A stretch of 64,000 nucleotides of DNA from Hymenobacter jeongseonensis (GTDB lineage Bacteria > Bacteroidota > Bacteroidia > Cytophagales > Hymenobacteraceae): the NCBI RefSeq assembly GCF_015694725.1, contig NZ_JADQDQ010000007.1, positions 124,001-188,000 of the forward strand, written 5' to 3'. Position numbers and translations under genes: made by a program. Each line of letters starts with the position of its first letter. Within the stretch, counting starts at the first letter, position 1. This document shows positions 50,545 through 59,539 of the stretch, in pieces. The notes under the pieces were generated by a model, which did no database searches, had not been told where the DNA came from, and was given only the letters and a program-made list of their open reading frames with translations.

Positions 50545-51402
50545 CTACTCCCAGCCCCGGGCCAGAAAGCGCTTGCCGGCGGCCCGGCCATCGAGCCAGC
50601 GCGAGGCCAGTCCCGGCCCGCTAATCAGCAGCATGCTGCCCACCCGCACCGAGGCGATAATTTCCTTGAACTGCTCGGGCGGCAGCGCAGGGCAGCCGCG
50701 GCTGTAGCCCAGGCGCCCGTGCTGCTGAATGTACTTCGGACTGGCGTAGTCGGCGGCATGCAGCACCACATAGCGGTCGAAGGCGTTGGCATTTTGGCCC
50801 TTGTCGAGGCCTTCAATGCGGCGCGAATAGCCGTGAATGCCCTCGTACGTGCCGGCCGTGCGGTAGAAGCCCAGCGAGGTGCAGGCCGATTTTTCCAGGT
50901 TGGAAAACCGGGTGGCCCGCAGCTTGCCCGAGCCCTCGCCATGGGCTACTAAGCTGTGGTGCAGCACGCGGCCGTTGCGCAGGTCCAGTACCCAGAGGCG
51001 CGGGGTAGTGTTGGGCAGGTCCATATCGGCCACGGCCAGCAAGCCGGCGCGCTCGATGCGGCCGGTGGGGTGCAGGGTGAGGTAGCCTACGCAGGCTTGC
51101 TCGAGTACTTCGGGGCGAAGGTCGGCGGCCTCGGGCCCCAGGGCGGCGTGCAACTGCTGGATAGCTTGACGCAGGGTATCGGGCACCTCGGCCAGCAAAG
51201 GAATAGGCGTCAGGGCCAGCGAGTCGGGGATGGTGGCGGGTGCGGGGGGCGAGGCCAGGGCCGCCCGGTGGGTCGTAACCGGTAGTTTGGTTGAGACACC
51301 GCCAAGCTCATCGGCCCGAAGCTGACAGCCCGCGGCGAAAGCTGCCAGCGCAATCAATAACCCGCGACGTCCCCAAACTTTCGCGGCAGTAGAATTCCTC
51401 AT
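50545..51402 (-). CDS. L,D-transpeptidase-like lipoprotein (YkuD_2 type), copy 2
   Basis: The start at the ATG at 51402 (MRNSTAAKVWGRRGLLIALA, 285 residues) gives a clean lipoprotein signal, LIALAAFAAGCQ with the lipid Cys about 26; another ATG lies 15 codons upstream. The catalytic domain mirrors that of copy 1: GLLAVADMDLPNTTPRLWVL, VAHGEGSGKLRATRFSNLEK, VVLHAADYASPK and GRLGYSRGCPALPPEQF with the catalytic Cys about 237. The gene is 244 bases from copy 1, so the pair likely arose by tandem duplication. The lipid anchor would hold this copy at a membrane, while copy 1 would be soluble. Confidence 0.87.
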   Translation of the reverse strand: MRNSTAAKVWGRRGLLIALAAFAAGCQLRADELGGVSTKLPVTTHRAALASPPAPATIPDSLALTPIPLLAEVPDTLRQAIQQLHAALGPEAADLRPEVLEQACVGYLTLHPTGRIERAGLLAVADMDLPNTTPRLWVLDLRNGRVLHHSLVAHGEGSGKLRATRFSNLEKSACTSLGFYRTAGTYEGIHGYSRRIEGLDKGQNANAFDRYVVLHAADYASPKYIQQHGRLGYSRGCPALPPEQFKEIIASVRVGSMLLISGPGLASRWLDGRAAGKRFLARGWE

Positions 51403-51754
51403 CCTTTTCAGCTTAAGATTTCCTGAAAGTACTCCGGGCGCACGCATCAGACCAATATTTCTCGTGCCAGCCTTGCGGATGCGAGGTAATTAAAGAGTTG
51501 CTGCCCCTATCTGGCTATTCCAGTTGGCTGTTGCCCGTTGCCTGTAGCGGGCGACGTATGCACCAGCTTTGAATATTACTAAAGCCCAAAACACAGCAGG
51601 CAGTGCCGGGCATCAAAAGATTCTGGCATTCATAGAGTAGAATGCTGCTAAATCGCTACCTTACTGAGCCAAATGGCCGTTTCAGCTTTTGCTTATTCGG
51701 CAATAAAATCGGTACACATTCTTCTTCTTTTTTTCATAAACCCAATTCCCACAC
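51403..51754. other. Intergenic region between the L,D-transpeptidase and amylase genes
   Basis: About 350 bases between divergent genes, AT-rich near the amylase start and ending in a pyrimidine-rich stretch (CTTCTTCTTTTTTTC) about 20 bases before its ATG. No gene or strong hairpin was seen. Confidence 0.5.
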
Positions 51755-54124
51755 ATGAAGCATTTTACAAAATTTTCTTTTAAACGTCCGCTCCTGCTGC
51801 TGGCTCTGCTCTTGGGCATGGGCAACCAAGCGGTGCGCGCTCAACAGGTGGTGCTGCAAGGCTTCTGGTGGGACTACTGGAACAGCAATTACCCCAACGG
51901 CTGGGCGAACTACATCGCCGACCTGGCCCCGCGCCTGAAGGCCATGGGCATTGATGCCGTGTGGATGCCGCCCACCGTGAAAAGCCCCAACCAAGGCAAC
52001 GGCTACTCGCCCTTCGACAACTACGACCTGGGCGACAAGTACCAGAAAGGCTTTTTGGCCACCCGCGTGGGCAACAAGGACGAATTGCTGCGCGGCGTGG
52101 CCATTCTGCACGCCAACGGCATCGACGTGGTGCAGGACATTGTGCTGAACCACAACGACGGCGCCGGCTCGGCTAGCGGCGGCGGCGGGCAAGACCCGGG
52201 CGCCTGGGAAGACTACACCACCAGCAAGTACAAGAACTTCCGCTACGTGAGCTACGCCACGCCGGCCGTGGACGAAAGCGCCGCCAACTATTTGGCCCGC
52301 AACGGCCGCTTCTCCAAAAACTGGCAGAACTTCAACCCCAACCCCGGCAACAATTCCACCAGCGGCGACTGGAACCAGGTGCTGTTCGGGCCCGACATCA
52401 GCTACTACAACGGCTCCTACGGCCAAAGCTCCAACGCCACCTTCAACCCCGTGCAAAGCGCCGACTACATGCGCAACAAGCAGCGCGAATGGCTGATTTG
52501 GTACAAGAAGCAAGTTGGCTTCGACGGCGTGCGCCTCGATGCAGTGAAGCACTTCCCGGACTTCGCCATGGAAGACTTCCTCTACAACCTGCAGAGCAAC
52601 GCCGGCTGGGCCAACGGCAGCCCCACCATGTACGCCGTGGGCGAATGGGTGGGCTCCTCGAGCCAGATGGACGGCTGGGTGGCCAACGTGCAAAGCCGCG
52701 CCGGCACCTTCGACTTCTCGCTGCGCAACGGCCTCTACAGCATCGTGAGCGGCGGCGGCAACTTCGACATTGGCTCGCTGCCGGGCTTCCAGCAGGGCAC
52801 CCGCGTGGTCCTCACCAACGGGACCTACGTGCACCGCACCGTGCCGTTTGTGAACAACCACGACACTTTCCGGCCCCAGGTGGGCAGCACTGGCAACTAC
52901 ACCGGCTGGAACACCGGCTCGGAGTTGGCCCCCCACATCGACCCGTTTGACCCCCGCCTGTCGGCGGCTTACGCCGCCGCGCTGGCCTTCGATGGCTCGC
53001 CCCAGATTTTCTTCGAGGACTTGTTCAACATCGGTAACACCGGCAAACGCTACTCGCACAGCCCCAAAAGCACCACGGATTTGCCGGTTCGCTCCGACAT
53101 CGAAAACCTGATTTGGTGCCACCAAAACCTGAAGTTCAAGCAAGGCGCCTACAAGGTGCGCTGGCAGGCCGCCGACCACCTCGTGATTGAGCGCAGCACC
53201 AAGGCCATCATCGGCATCAACGACAACTTCAGCACCTGGCAGAACTCCACCGTGAGCTGCGACTTCGCGCCCGGCACCGTGCTCAAGGACTACTCCGGCG
53301 CCAACGGCACCGCCACCGTCACGGTGAGCGGCTCGCAGACGGTGGCCATCAACACCCCACCCTGCAACGGCACGGCCGCCGGCGGCCGCCGCGGGTACTC
53401 GGTGTGGGCACCCACCAACGCCGCCACCGGCTACGTGAAAACGGCCCGCACCACCACCCAGGAATGGGAGTTGGCCGATGACCTCGGCGACAAGGACAGC
53501 CGCTCGCTGGGCCAGGGCGGGCAGTTGCCCGCCTCTTCCACGGCCATTCGCAAGGCAGGCCGCATCTACGTGGCGTCGGGCAAAGTCATTTCCTACGTTC
53601 TCTACCCCACCGATGCCACCCGCAGCCTCACCGTGTCGGTGACGAACAGCGCCGGCACCGTTGTGAGCACCCTCACCGGCACCGGCAACCTCACGGGTTC
53701 CTACACCACCCCGGCCGAGGGCTGGTACACGTTGCGCGCTAATAACGCCTCCACGGCCAACCCTGCCCAGCGTTGCTTTATCAAAGCCACCTACATGCCG
53801 CCCGCGGTGGTAACCGGGGCCATGACCGGCCGCCGCGACAACGACACGCCCGCTGCCATCCCAGCCGCGCTGAGCACCGATTTGAGCGTGTACCCCAACC
53901 CCACCACCGCCGACCGCATCGACGTGGTGCTGCAATCCAAGCTCCAGCAAAACGCCACCATCCGCCTGCACGACCTCACCGGCCGCCTGGTGCACGAAGA
54001 AACCGTGCGCCTCTACCCCGGCTCGAACGAAGTGCGCCTGGGCGTGAAGCGGGCACTGGCTTCGGGGATGTACCAGCTGTCGGTGCCGGAGTTTAAGCTC
54101 AGCCGCAAGCTGGCCCTGCGCTAA
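51755..54124 (+). CDS. Secreted GH13 alpha-amylase with T9SS sorting domain
   Basis: A 789-residue extracellular starch-hydrolysing enzyme. After a signal peptide (LLLLALLLGMGNQAVRAQ) comes a GH13 barrel: VVLQGFWWDYWNSNYPNGWA, MGIDAVWMPPTVKSPNQGNG, VVQDIVLNHNDGAG (region I), GVRLDAVKHFPD with the nucleophile Asp about 262 (region II), YAVGEWVG with acid/base Glu about 297 (region III) and FVNNHDTFRP with Asp about 370 (region IV). The barrel is followed by a beta domain, a second domain of unclear type (about 560-690), and a T9SS C-terminal domain (SVYPNPTTADRIDVVLQSKL, then RLVHEETVRLYPG and SGMYQLSVPEFKLSRKLALR). The long antisense frames over it are composition artefacts. Confidence 0.95.
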   Translation: MKHFTKFSFKRPLLLLALLLGMGNQAVRAQQVVLQGFWWDYWNSNYPNGWANYIADLAPRLKAMGIDAVWMPPTVKSPNQGNGYSPFDNYDLGDKYQKGFLATRVGNKDELLRGVAILHANGIDVVQDIVLNHNDGAGSASGGGGQDPGAWEDYTTSKYKNFRYVSYATPAVDESAANYLARNGRFSKNWQNFNPNPGNNSTSGDWNQVLFGPDISYYNGSYGQSSNATFNPVQSADYMRNKQREWLIWYKKQVGFDGVRLDAVKHFPDFAMEDFLYNLQSNAGWANGSPTMYAVGEWVGSSSQMDGWVANVQSRAGTFDFSLRNGLYSIVSGGGNFDIGSLPGFQQGTRVVLTNGTYVHRTVPFVNNHDTFRPQVGSTGNYTGWNTGSELAPHIDPFDPRLSAAYAAALAFDGSPQIFFEDLFNIGNTGKRYSHSPKSTTDLPVRSDIENLIWCHQNLKFKQGAYKVRWQAADHLVIERSTKAIIGINDNFSTWQNSTVSCDFAPGTVLKDYSGANGTATVTVSGSQTVAINTPPCNGTAAGGRRGYSVWAPTNAATGYVKTARTTTQEWELADDLGDKDSRSLGQGGQLPASSTAIRKAGRIYVASGKVISYVLYPTDATRSLTVSVTNSAGTVVSTLTGTGNLTGSYTTPAEGWYTLRANNASTANPAQRCFIKATYMPPAVVTGAMTGRRDNDTPAAIPAALSTDLSVYPNPTTADRIDVVLQSKLQQNATIRLHDLTGRLVHEETVRLYPGSNEVRLGVKRALASGMYQLSVPEFKLSRKLALR

Positions 54125-54167
54125 CCCTTCAGCCCAGCCGAACTGGCCCGTTGCCAGCCGGCTTTAG

Positions 54168-54210
54168 CACAAAAAAGCCTCTCCGAATAGCTCGGAGAGG
54201 CTTTTTTGTG
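54168..54210. terminator. Bidirectional terminator
   Basis: Perfect stem CACAAAAAAGCCTCTCCGA / TCGGAGAGGCTTTTTTGTG with a five-base loop between the convergent amylase and MuiA genes. Confidence 0.9.
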
Positions 54211-54239
54211 TTTGTTGATTCAGTAGCTGCCGGGGCTTA

Positions 54240-55802
54240 CTAGCGGAATTTGGGGCTGGAAATCCGGACTTGGTGGTTGATGATTTCTACTTTCTTATCC
54301 TTTGGGTAATCAACTTGGAAGCTAAACCGGAGCCGCTGATTCGCGCCCGAAGGCAAGGTCAGCAACCACGTTAGCTTGCCAGAACGCGCGTCGAGCTGGG
54401 CGCCGCTGGTTTCGAGCACTTTCACGCTGATTTCCTTCTCCTCCGATACCGGCACTTGGTCGAGGAGGCGGAGACGTACGGTTTCGGGATGGCGGTTGCG
54501 CACGTTGAGCTCATACGTGAGGCGCACGCGGCGCTTGTCGCTCAGGGGCACGTTGCCGCTGAAGTCTTCCAGTTTGGCGCGGCCCACCACCAGCTGCTCG
54601 TCGTGGCCCAGGGCCACTTCCAACGAGTCGTTAAACGCCCGGTCGTTCAGCTCCGTGTTGCCCACGTACATGCCTTGGTGGAATATCTTGGCGTCGTCGG
54701 GCAGCTGCAGCCCTTCCCAGCCCGATACTTTGGATTGCAGAAACACGTGCTCTGATACCCGCGGCACGGCCAGGTACTCGGGCCGGCCCACCAGCTTCAC
54801 TGCAGGCAGCGTGAGTTCGCGCCGGGCGCCAGTGGCCAGCGTTACCAGTTCCGGCACCTCGTAGCGCGTGCCTTGCGACACTTCTATCGGGCGGCCCTTG
54901 GCCGTGCCCTTCACCACAAACTCGTCGATGCGGCCCTCGCCGATGTGGTCGCCGCCGTCGAAATCCAGTTCCCAAGGTGCTAGCTCAGGTCGCGAGATAT
55001 CGTCGCCCTGCGCATGGCGCATCAGCACGAGGCGCACCTGCTGCCACAGCAGCCCTGTACCGTTGCGCAGCAGCCCGTGCGTCACGAACTCCACTTCCCG
55101 GCCTGTGGCGTTGGCCCGAATATCGAGCCGTGGAAGCCACAGTATCCGGGTGCGGACAAAGTACCGCATGGCCAGTGGCACTGTCACGGCGCGTGGGGCG
55201 CGCACCAGTAGCACCTGCCAGCTGCCCAAGTTGGTTTCGGTGGCGCGCGGGCGCAGCTCTTTGGACTGGGCGTTCAGTACCTCCTGCCGGGCTTTGAGCC
55301 GCTCTGTTTCGCGCTGAATGGCCGGCAGGCGGGTGCGCATTAGGCTGCTGCCCTTCTGCACCTCGGCGCTCCAGTTGGCCTGGGTGCCCGAGGGCAGGGT
55401 TTGGTTGGCCAGCAAGAAAGCCTTTTCCTGTTGCAACCCCTGCAACTCGCCTTCGATGATGCTCAGCTCGGCTTCGGCCCGCGTCAGGCTGTCGGCGGCA
55501 GTTTGGTTGAGCAGCTTGGGGACTGGGGCTTCGTCATCGTCGTCGCTCACGGAAAGCAGTTCGGCGGCCTCGCCCAAGCGCACCTCCAGCGTCTGGGCGT
55601 CGATGCGAGGCGACAGGTTGCCCACTACCAAACGGTTCAGGCCAGCGGCCAGGGTTACCTGGCCCTGGTGTTCCAAAGCCGAACCGTTGAGGTAAACCGT
55701 GACGTTGGTGAGGCGGGGCTTGATGGTTTGCGCGGGCGTTTGGGCCGCGCTGCCCAAGGCCAAAAGCAGGCCCGGTAGAAGCAGCAGTAAGTGTTTGGAC
55801 AT
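54240..55802 (-). CDS. MuiA-family protein (DUF4140/DUF4139)
   Basis: From the ATG at 55802 (MSKHLLLLLPGLLLALGSAA) the protein has 520 residues and a signal peptide. Order: DUF4140 (about 30-125: RLTNVTVYLNGSALEHQGQV, LAAGLNRLVVGNLSPRIDAQ), a coiled coil (about 115-190), and DUF4139 (about 210-520: LWLPRLDIRANATGREVEFV, VSQGTRYEVPELVTLATGAR, then KVSGWEGLQLPDDAKIFHQG). These match the mucoidy-inhibitor MuiA/YlxL-type family, whose name comes from an old genetic observation and whose biochemistry is not known. It is a periplasmic or outer-membrane-associated protein. It lies 134 bases downstream of the TonB-dependent receptor gene. Confidence 0.88.
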   Translation of the reverse strand: MSKHLLLLLPGLLLALGSAAQTPAQTIKPRLTNVTVYLNGSALEHQGQVTLAAGLNRLVVGNLSPRIDAQTLEVRLGEAAELLSVSDDDDEAPVPKLLNQTAADSLTRAEAELSIIEGELQGLQQEKAFLLANQTLPSGTQANWSAEVQKGSSLMRTRLPAIQRETERLKARQEVLNAQSKELRPRATETNLGSWQVLLVRAPRAVTVPLAMRYFVRTRILWLPRLDIRANATGREVEFVTHGLLRNGTGLLWQQVRLVLMRHAQGDDISRPELAPWELDFDGGDHIGEGRIDEFVVKGTAKGRPIEVSQGTRYEVPELVTLATGARRELTLPAVKLVGRPEYLAVPRVSEHVFLQSKVSGWEGLQLPDDAKIFHQGMYVGNTELNDRAFNDSLEVALGHDEQLVVGRAKLEDFSGNVPLSDKRRVRLTYELNVRNRHPETVRLRLLDQVPVSEEKEISVKVLETSGAQLDARSGKLTWLLTLPSGANQRLRFSFQVDYPKDKKVEIINHQVRISSPKFR

Positions 55803-55936
55803 AAGTTGGGCCAAAGGCAAGAGGCATTGGCAGGGCGAAGTTGCACAACTTTATGCCCCAGAGGCCCGGGCCTGTCTTATTCGCTCATCCATTGCGGACG
55901 CAGAGCTGCTGGCGTCACTTCTCTTAAAGCGGCTTT

Positions 55937-58273
55937 TTAGAAAAACACGCTCGCATTCACCTTTATAAAAAACGGCGTGCCGGGCGTGAAATGCAGTTGC
56001 TCCACCACGGGCGTAGTTTGGCCGCGCAGGCGGCTGGGGTTGGCAAACTGGGCCTCGTTCCAGGCCACGTTGAATAGATTTTCGGCGGTGGCCCCGAGCT
56101 GGAAGCGCGAGCGAGTATAGCTCAGCACACCGTCGAGCAGGAAATAGCCGCGGGCTTGAATGGAGTTGTCCTCGTTGGCCGGGCGGCGGTCGAGGTGGCG
56201 GTAGCGCAGGCTGGCGCCGAAACCCTGCGGGCTTTTGAGGGTGAGGCCGCCCACGCTGGTGAAGCGCGGCGCCAGCGGAATGTAGTTCTGGCCCTCGGCC
56301 ACGCCCACCAGGCGGCCGTGGTTGTAGTTCAGGTCCACGTCGGCAAACAGGGCGCGGGTGAGTTGGTAGCGCACCGAGAAGTCGGCGCCGTAGCGGCGGG
56401 TGCGGCCGGCGCTTTCCACAATGGCTTCGTCGCCCACGTACATCAGCTCGTCTTCCAGGTGCAGGGCCCAGAATGCGGCATTCACCACCACGCCCGGCAG
56501 GGGCTTGAAGGTGCTGCCCGCCTCGTAGCCCAAGGCACGGGGCAGCACATTATCGTTCCGGGTGCCGCGCACCACGCCGCGCGCATCGTTGGAATGAAAC
56601 CCGTAGCCGGAGCGCGCAAACAGCTGCACCGTCGGGGTCAGCTCATAGTACACATTCAGCTTGGGCGACACGCGGGCGCGGGTTTTGCGGCCGTTCAACG
56701 GCTCTGGATTCCCGTTGTCGTTGGTGATGATGCCTTGAAAATCGAACGTAAACACGTCGGCCCGCACGGCGGCATTTAGCGTCAGGCGGTCGGTCAGGGC
56801 CAGGGTTTCGTCGAGGTAGGCGTTTAGGTTTTGCTCAAATACCCGGCCCGCCGTAATGGTATCGGAGATGGTGCGGCGCACAGCGCGGCGCAGGGTTACG
56901 TCGGCGGCGTCGATGCGGGTGCCGAGACCGAAGGTGGTGTGCAGGCTGCGGGCGCCCAGTTGGTCGTCGCGGTCGTAGGTACCGGTGTAGCCGTAGATGT
57001 TGCGGGCGTCGGTCTGGTTGATTTCGTCGCCGTTTTCCTCGTCATTCAGGAAGAAGGTAAAGTTGGAAAATAGGTTGAAGTTGTAGCGGGAATAATAGAG
57101 CTGCTGCCGAATCACGGCGTCGCCGGGCAGGCCGGTGGTGAGCACCACCGAGGCATTGGTGCGGTTGGTGTGGCCGCCTTCGCTGGGGTCGAGGCTGCCA
57201 AAACGGGAGATGATGCCGTCGCGCACGGCGCTTTCGGGAATCTGGCCGCTGGCATCCCAACTCGACGTAAAGTGCGAGCCTAGTAGCGTGAGGGCTGTGC
57301 GGTCCGAAAGCTGGCCGGTGTACTTGGCCAGCCCGTTGAAGCGCCGAAAATCCTGCGGCTGGTCAAAGTAGGCGTTGGTAAAGCTATACTCGGCGGCCAC
57401 GTAGGCGCTTTCGGGCTTTTTGGAGAAAAGGTGGCGGTTGTTGTTGCCCAAAAGGTCCAGCATCACCAGCGCCCGGCGGGTGTCGAAGCGGCCGACTTCC
57501 AGCTTTACTTGGCTGGCATCGAGGCGGGTTTTGGTGCTGAACTCGCCCGCGCCGGCCGTGGCAAAATCTCCGAACCGCGCCGTGTACGGCCCTTTGTATA
57601 CCTTCAACTGCTCCACCGTTTCGGGTATCACGAAGTGAAAATCGGCGTAGCCCTGGCCGTGGGCGTGGCTCACCATGTTCACCGGCAGGCCGTCTACGCT
57701 CACCGCGAAGTCGGTGCCGTGGTCCACGTCGAACCCGCGCAGGAAAATCTGCTCGGCCTTGCCGCCGCCCGCGTGCTGGGCAATGAACAGGCCCGGCACC
57801 AGCCGCAGCAGGTCTTGGGCCGAGTTCACGGGCCGTAGCACCTTGTCGATTTGGTTGATGGCGGCCAGGCTTTGGTTGGGGTCGCGGGGCTGGCTCACGG
57901 TCACTTCGGCCAGGCTCAGGGCCGCAGGCGCAATGCGGAACGTGCGCGTAAGCGTTTCGCCGGCCGCCACCGTCACCGGCTGCGCCGCGTTGCGGTAGCC
58001 CAGCGCCCCCACGCGCAGGGTGTACGTACCGGCCGCGACTCCGGCAAACCGAAAGCGGCCCAGGGCGTCGGTGGCAGTGCCGCCGGGCTGGCCTTCGAGG
58101 CCTACGCTAACGCCCGCCAATGGCTGGCCCGAGAGCGAATCGGCCACGGTGCCCCGCAGAATGGCAGTGGGTTGAGCAAAAGCCACTGGCCTGCCCAGGG
58201 TAGTGAGCAGCAGGCCCATAAGTGCCCCCACCCGCCGGAAGCGGGTTGTTATCAAAAAATAAAGAGAGTGCAT
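55937..58273 (-). CDS. TonB-dependent outer-membrane receptor
   Basis: A 778-residue importer of the TonB-dependent class. After a signal peptide (to about 33) comes a carboxypeptidase-regulatory-like domain (ILRGTVADSLSGQPLAGVSV and following), then a plug domain whose core reads IFLRGFDVDHGTDFAVSVDG, LPVNMVSHAHGQGYADFHFV and FATAGAGEFSTKTRLDASQV. The rest is a 22-strand-type barrel ending in aromatic NASVFF. The His-rich plug (HAHGQGYADFHF) is suggestive of metal or metal-chelate handling, but this is inference. Downstream of HupE/UreJ and a His/Cys protein on the same strand. A 140-base gap separates it from the upstream gene. Confidence 0.9.
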   Translation of the reverse strand: MHSLYFLITTRFRRVGALMGLLLTTLGRPVAFAQPTAILRGTVADSLSGQPLAGVSVGLEGQPGGTATDALGRFRFAGVAAGTYTLRVGALGYRNAAQPVTVAAGETLTRTFRIAPAALSLAEVTVSQPRDPNQSLAAINQIDKVLRPVNSAQDLLRLVPGLFIAQHAGGGKAEQIFLRGFDVDHGTDFAVSVDGLPVNMVSHAHGQGYADFHFVIPETVEQLKVYKGPYTARFGDFATAGAGEFSTKTRLDASQVKLEVGRFDTRRALVMLDLLGNNNRHLFSKKPESAYVAAEYSFTNAYFDQPQDFRRFNGLAKYTGQLSDRTALTLLGSHFTSSWDASGQIPESAVRDGIISRFGSLDPSEGGHTNRTNASVVLTTGLPGDAVIRQQLYYSRYNFNLFSNFTFFLNDEENGDEINQTDARNIYGYTGTYDRDDQLGARSLHTTFGLGTRIDAADVTLRRAVRRTISDTITAGRVFEQNLNAYLDETLALTDRLTLNAAVRADVFTFDFQGIITNDNGNPEPLNGRKTRARVSPKLNVYYELTPTVQLFARSGYGFHSNDARGVVRGTRNDNVLPRALGYEAGSTFKPLPGVVVNAAFWALHLEDELMYVGDEAIVESAGRTRRYGADFSVRYQLTRALFADVDLNYNHGRLVGVAEGQNYIPLAPRFTSVGGLTLKSPQGFGASLRYRHLDRRPANEDNSIQARGYFLLDGVLSYTRSRFQLGATAENLFNVAWNEAQFANPSRLRGQTTPVVEQLHFTPGTPFFIKVNASVFF

Positions 58274-58413
58274 AAAGCCGGAGAAATGATGGAACGCAAG
58301 CCGAAAGCTTGTGCGGCATCAGATAGAAAATAAGATGAGCAGGCGCTGCTGCAGGAGCGCGCCTCGTGAATGCGCCCAGGTTCGCCTAGAACTTGGCACA
58401 TTCGAAACCCAGC

Positions 58414-58809
58414 TTATCCCCGGCGGGGTGGTGGATAATCACGGCTGCCAAATCCGGCCGCCATCGCGGCAGCGGCCGCCGCAGGTTGTGGCTTGCCCAA
58501 GGGCCGAATTACCAGCCGCGGGCTCAGCAGGGCAAACGCGGCGGGGCAATGCACGTCCAAACCCTTCAACTGGGCCAGGAAATGCAGCCCGGCGCCGGTG
58601 GGCAGTTTGGCCTTGGACGCCTGCTGCCGGCCGTTGCACTGCTCAAAACAGTCCAGCCGCAGGTAGTTCTGCTGCTGGCAGTGCTGGCTGTGCTCGTAGG
58701 GGTGGGCAGCCGAAAAAGTGGGCGCCGCCGCTCGCGCTACCCCAAGCCCCGCCCCTACCACCAGCAGGTAGTTGGCCAAGAGCAAGAAAGCGAGCAGAGT
58801 GCGCAGCAT
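58414..58809 (-). CDS. Small exported His/Cys protein of unknown function
   Basis: A 131-residue protein with a signal peptide (LLAFLLLANYLLVVGAGLGV). The mature part has a cluster of His and Cys (HPYEHSQHCQQQNYLRLDCF, then EQCNGRQQ and LDVHCPAAFALL), which could bind metal or form disulfides. I do not recognise a family. It lies 33 bases downstream of the HupE/UreJ gene and precedes the TonB-dependent receptor, so it may belong to the same transport unit. Confidence 0.6.
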   Translation of the reverse strand: MLRTLLAFLLLANYLLVVGAGLGVARAAAPTFSAAHPYEHSQHCQQQNYLRLDCFEQCNGRQQASKAKLPTGAGLHFLAQLKGLDVHCPAAFALLSPRLVIRPLGKPQPAAAAAAMAAGFGSRDYPPPRRG

Positions 58810-58842
58810 CGAAGCGTAAAAAGTAATTAGTTAAACAACTGT

Positions 58843-59538
58843 TTAAGTAAAAAACACCCGCTCCACTGTCCAGTAAGCGGCCACTAAGCCAATGGCCACG
58901 GAAACGGGAATGACGACCCGCTGCTTGTACCAAGCTTTATCGGCGGCCCACCGCCCCACCAGCCCCCAGGCCAGCAGTATCACGGCCACTTGGCCCAGTT
59001 CCACGCCCACATTGAAGGAAATCAGCGAGCCGAAGTAGTCCTTTTCCGGCAGTCCCAGCCCCGTGAGGGCACTGGCGAACCCCATGCCGTGTACCAACCC
59101 GAAACCGAACACAATGGCCACTCGCCACGGATTGAGCTTGTTGGTAATAATATTCTCGATGGCCACAAACAGAATGGACAGCGCAATAATTGGCTCAATA
59201 ACTTCCGAAGGGGGCGAAATCAGCCCGTACATGGCCAGCCCCAGCGTGATGGAATGGGCCACCGTGAAAGCCGTGGCTTGCAGCAGCACCGGCTTCAGGC
59301 GCGGCTCCAGAATATAGAGGCTGATGATGAACAGAATGTGGTCGAACCCCAGCGGAATGATGTGCGTGAACCCCAGCTTCAGGTAAGTCCCAAAAATTTC
59401 GGTGCGCGAGAGCTTGCTCAGGTCGGTATTGAGGACGTGGGCGGCGGCGGGCAGGGCCAGCAACACCAGCAGCGGCACGGCCGCTAGGCTGCGCCAAGCG
59501 GCTTTTTTCACCCAAGCTGGTCGGCCGGCAGTAGTCAT
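58843..59538 (-). CDS. HupE/UreJ-family membrane protein
   Basis: A 231-residue protein with a signal-peptide-like N-terminus followed by about six membrane helices. HupE/UreJ marks are the motif HIIPLGFDHILFIISLYIL (the family's His and the DH pair), FTVAHSITLGLAMYG and GLVHGMGFASALTGLGLPEK. Members move nickel or cobalt, classically for hydrogenase or urease, but neither enzyme is present in the window. The order of motifs fits the family, though the metal here is unknown. Its start lies one base from the stop of the TPR gene, so the two are certainly cotranscribed. Confidence 0.87.
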   Translation of the reverse strand: MTTAGRPAWVKKAAWRSLAAVPLLVLLALPAAAHVLNTDLSKLSRTEIFGTYLKLGFTHIIPLGFDHILFIISLYILEPRLKPVLLQATAFTVAHSITLGLAMYGLISPPSEVIEPIIALSILFVAIENIITNKLNPWRVAIVFGFGLVHGMGFASALTGLGLPEKDYFGSLISFNVGVELGQVAVILLAWGLVGRWAADKAWYKQRVVIPVSVAIGLVAAYWTVERVFFT

Positions 59539-59539
59539 G

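Noticed and set aside
51734..53995. 753-codon open frame on the minus strand opposite the amylase gene
   Set aside because: It lies entirely antisense to a clearly coding GH13 gene with intact catalytic motifs. GC-rich codon use leaves the antisense frame open; its composition (runs of Gly, Ala, Val, His) is typical of such shadows.
55937..58273. Idea that the TonB-dependent receptor is a polysaccharide (SusC-like) importer for the amylase
   Set aside because: No SusD-like gene is adjacent, the receptor is shorter than SusC (about 1000 residues), and the amylase is secreted by T9SS and separated from the receptor by an opposite-strand gene.
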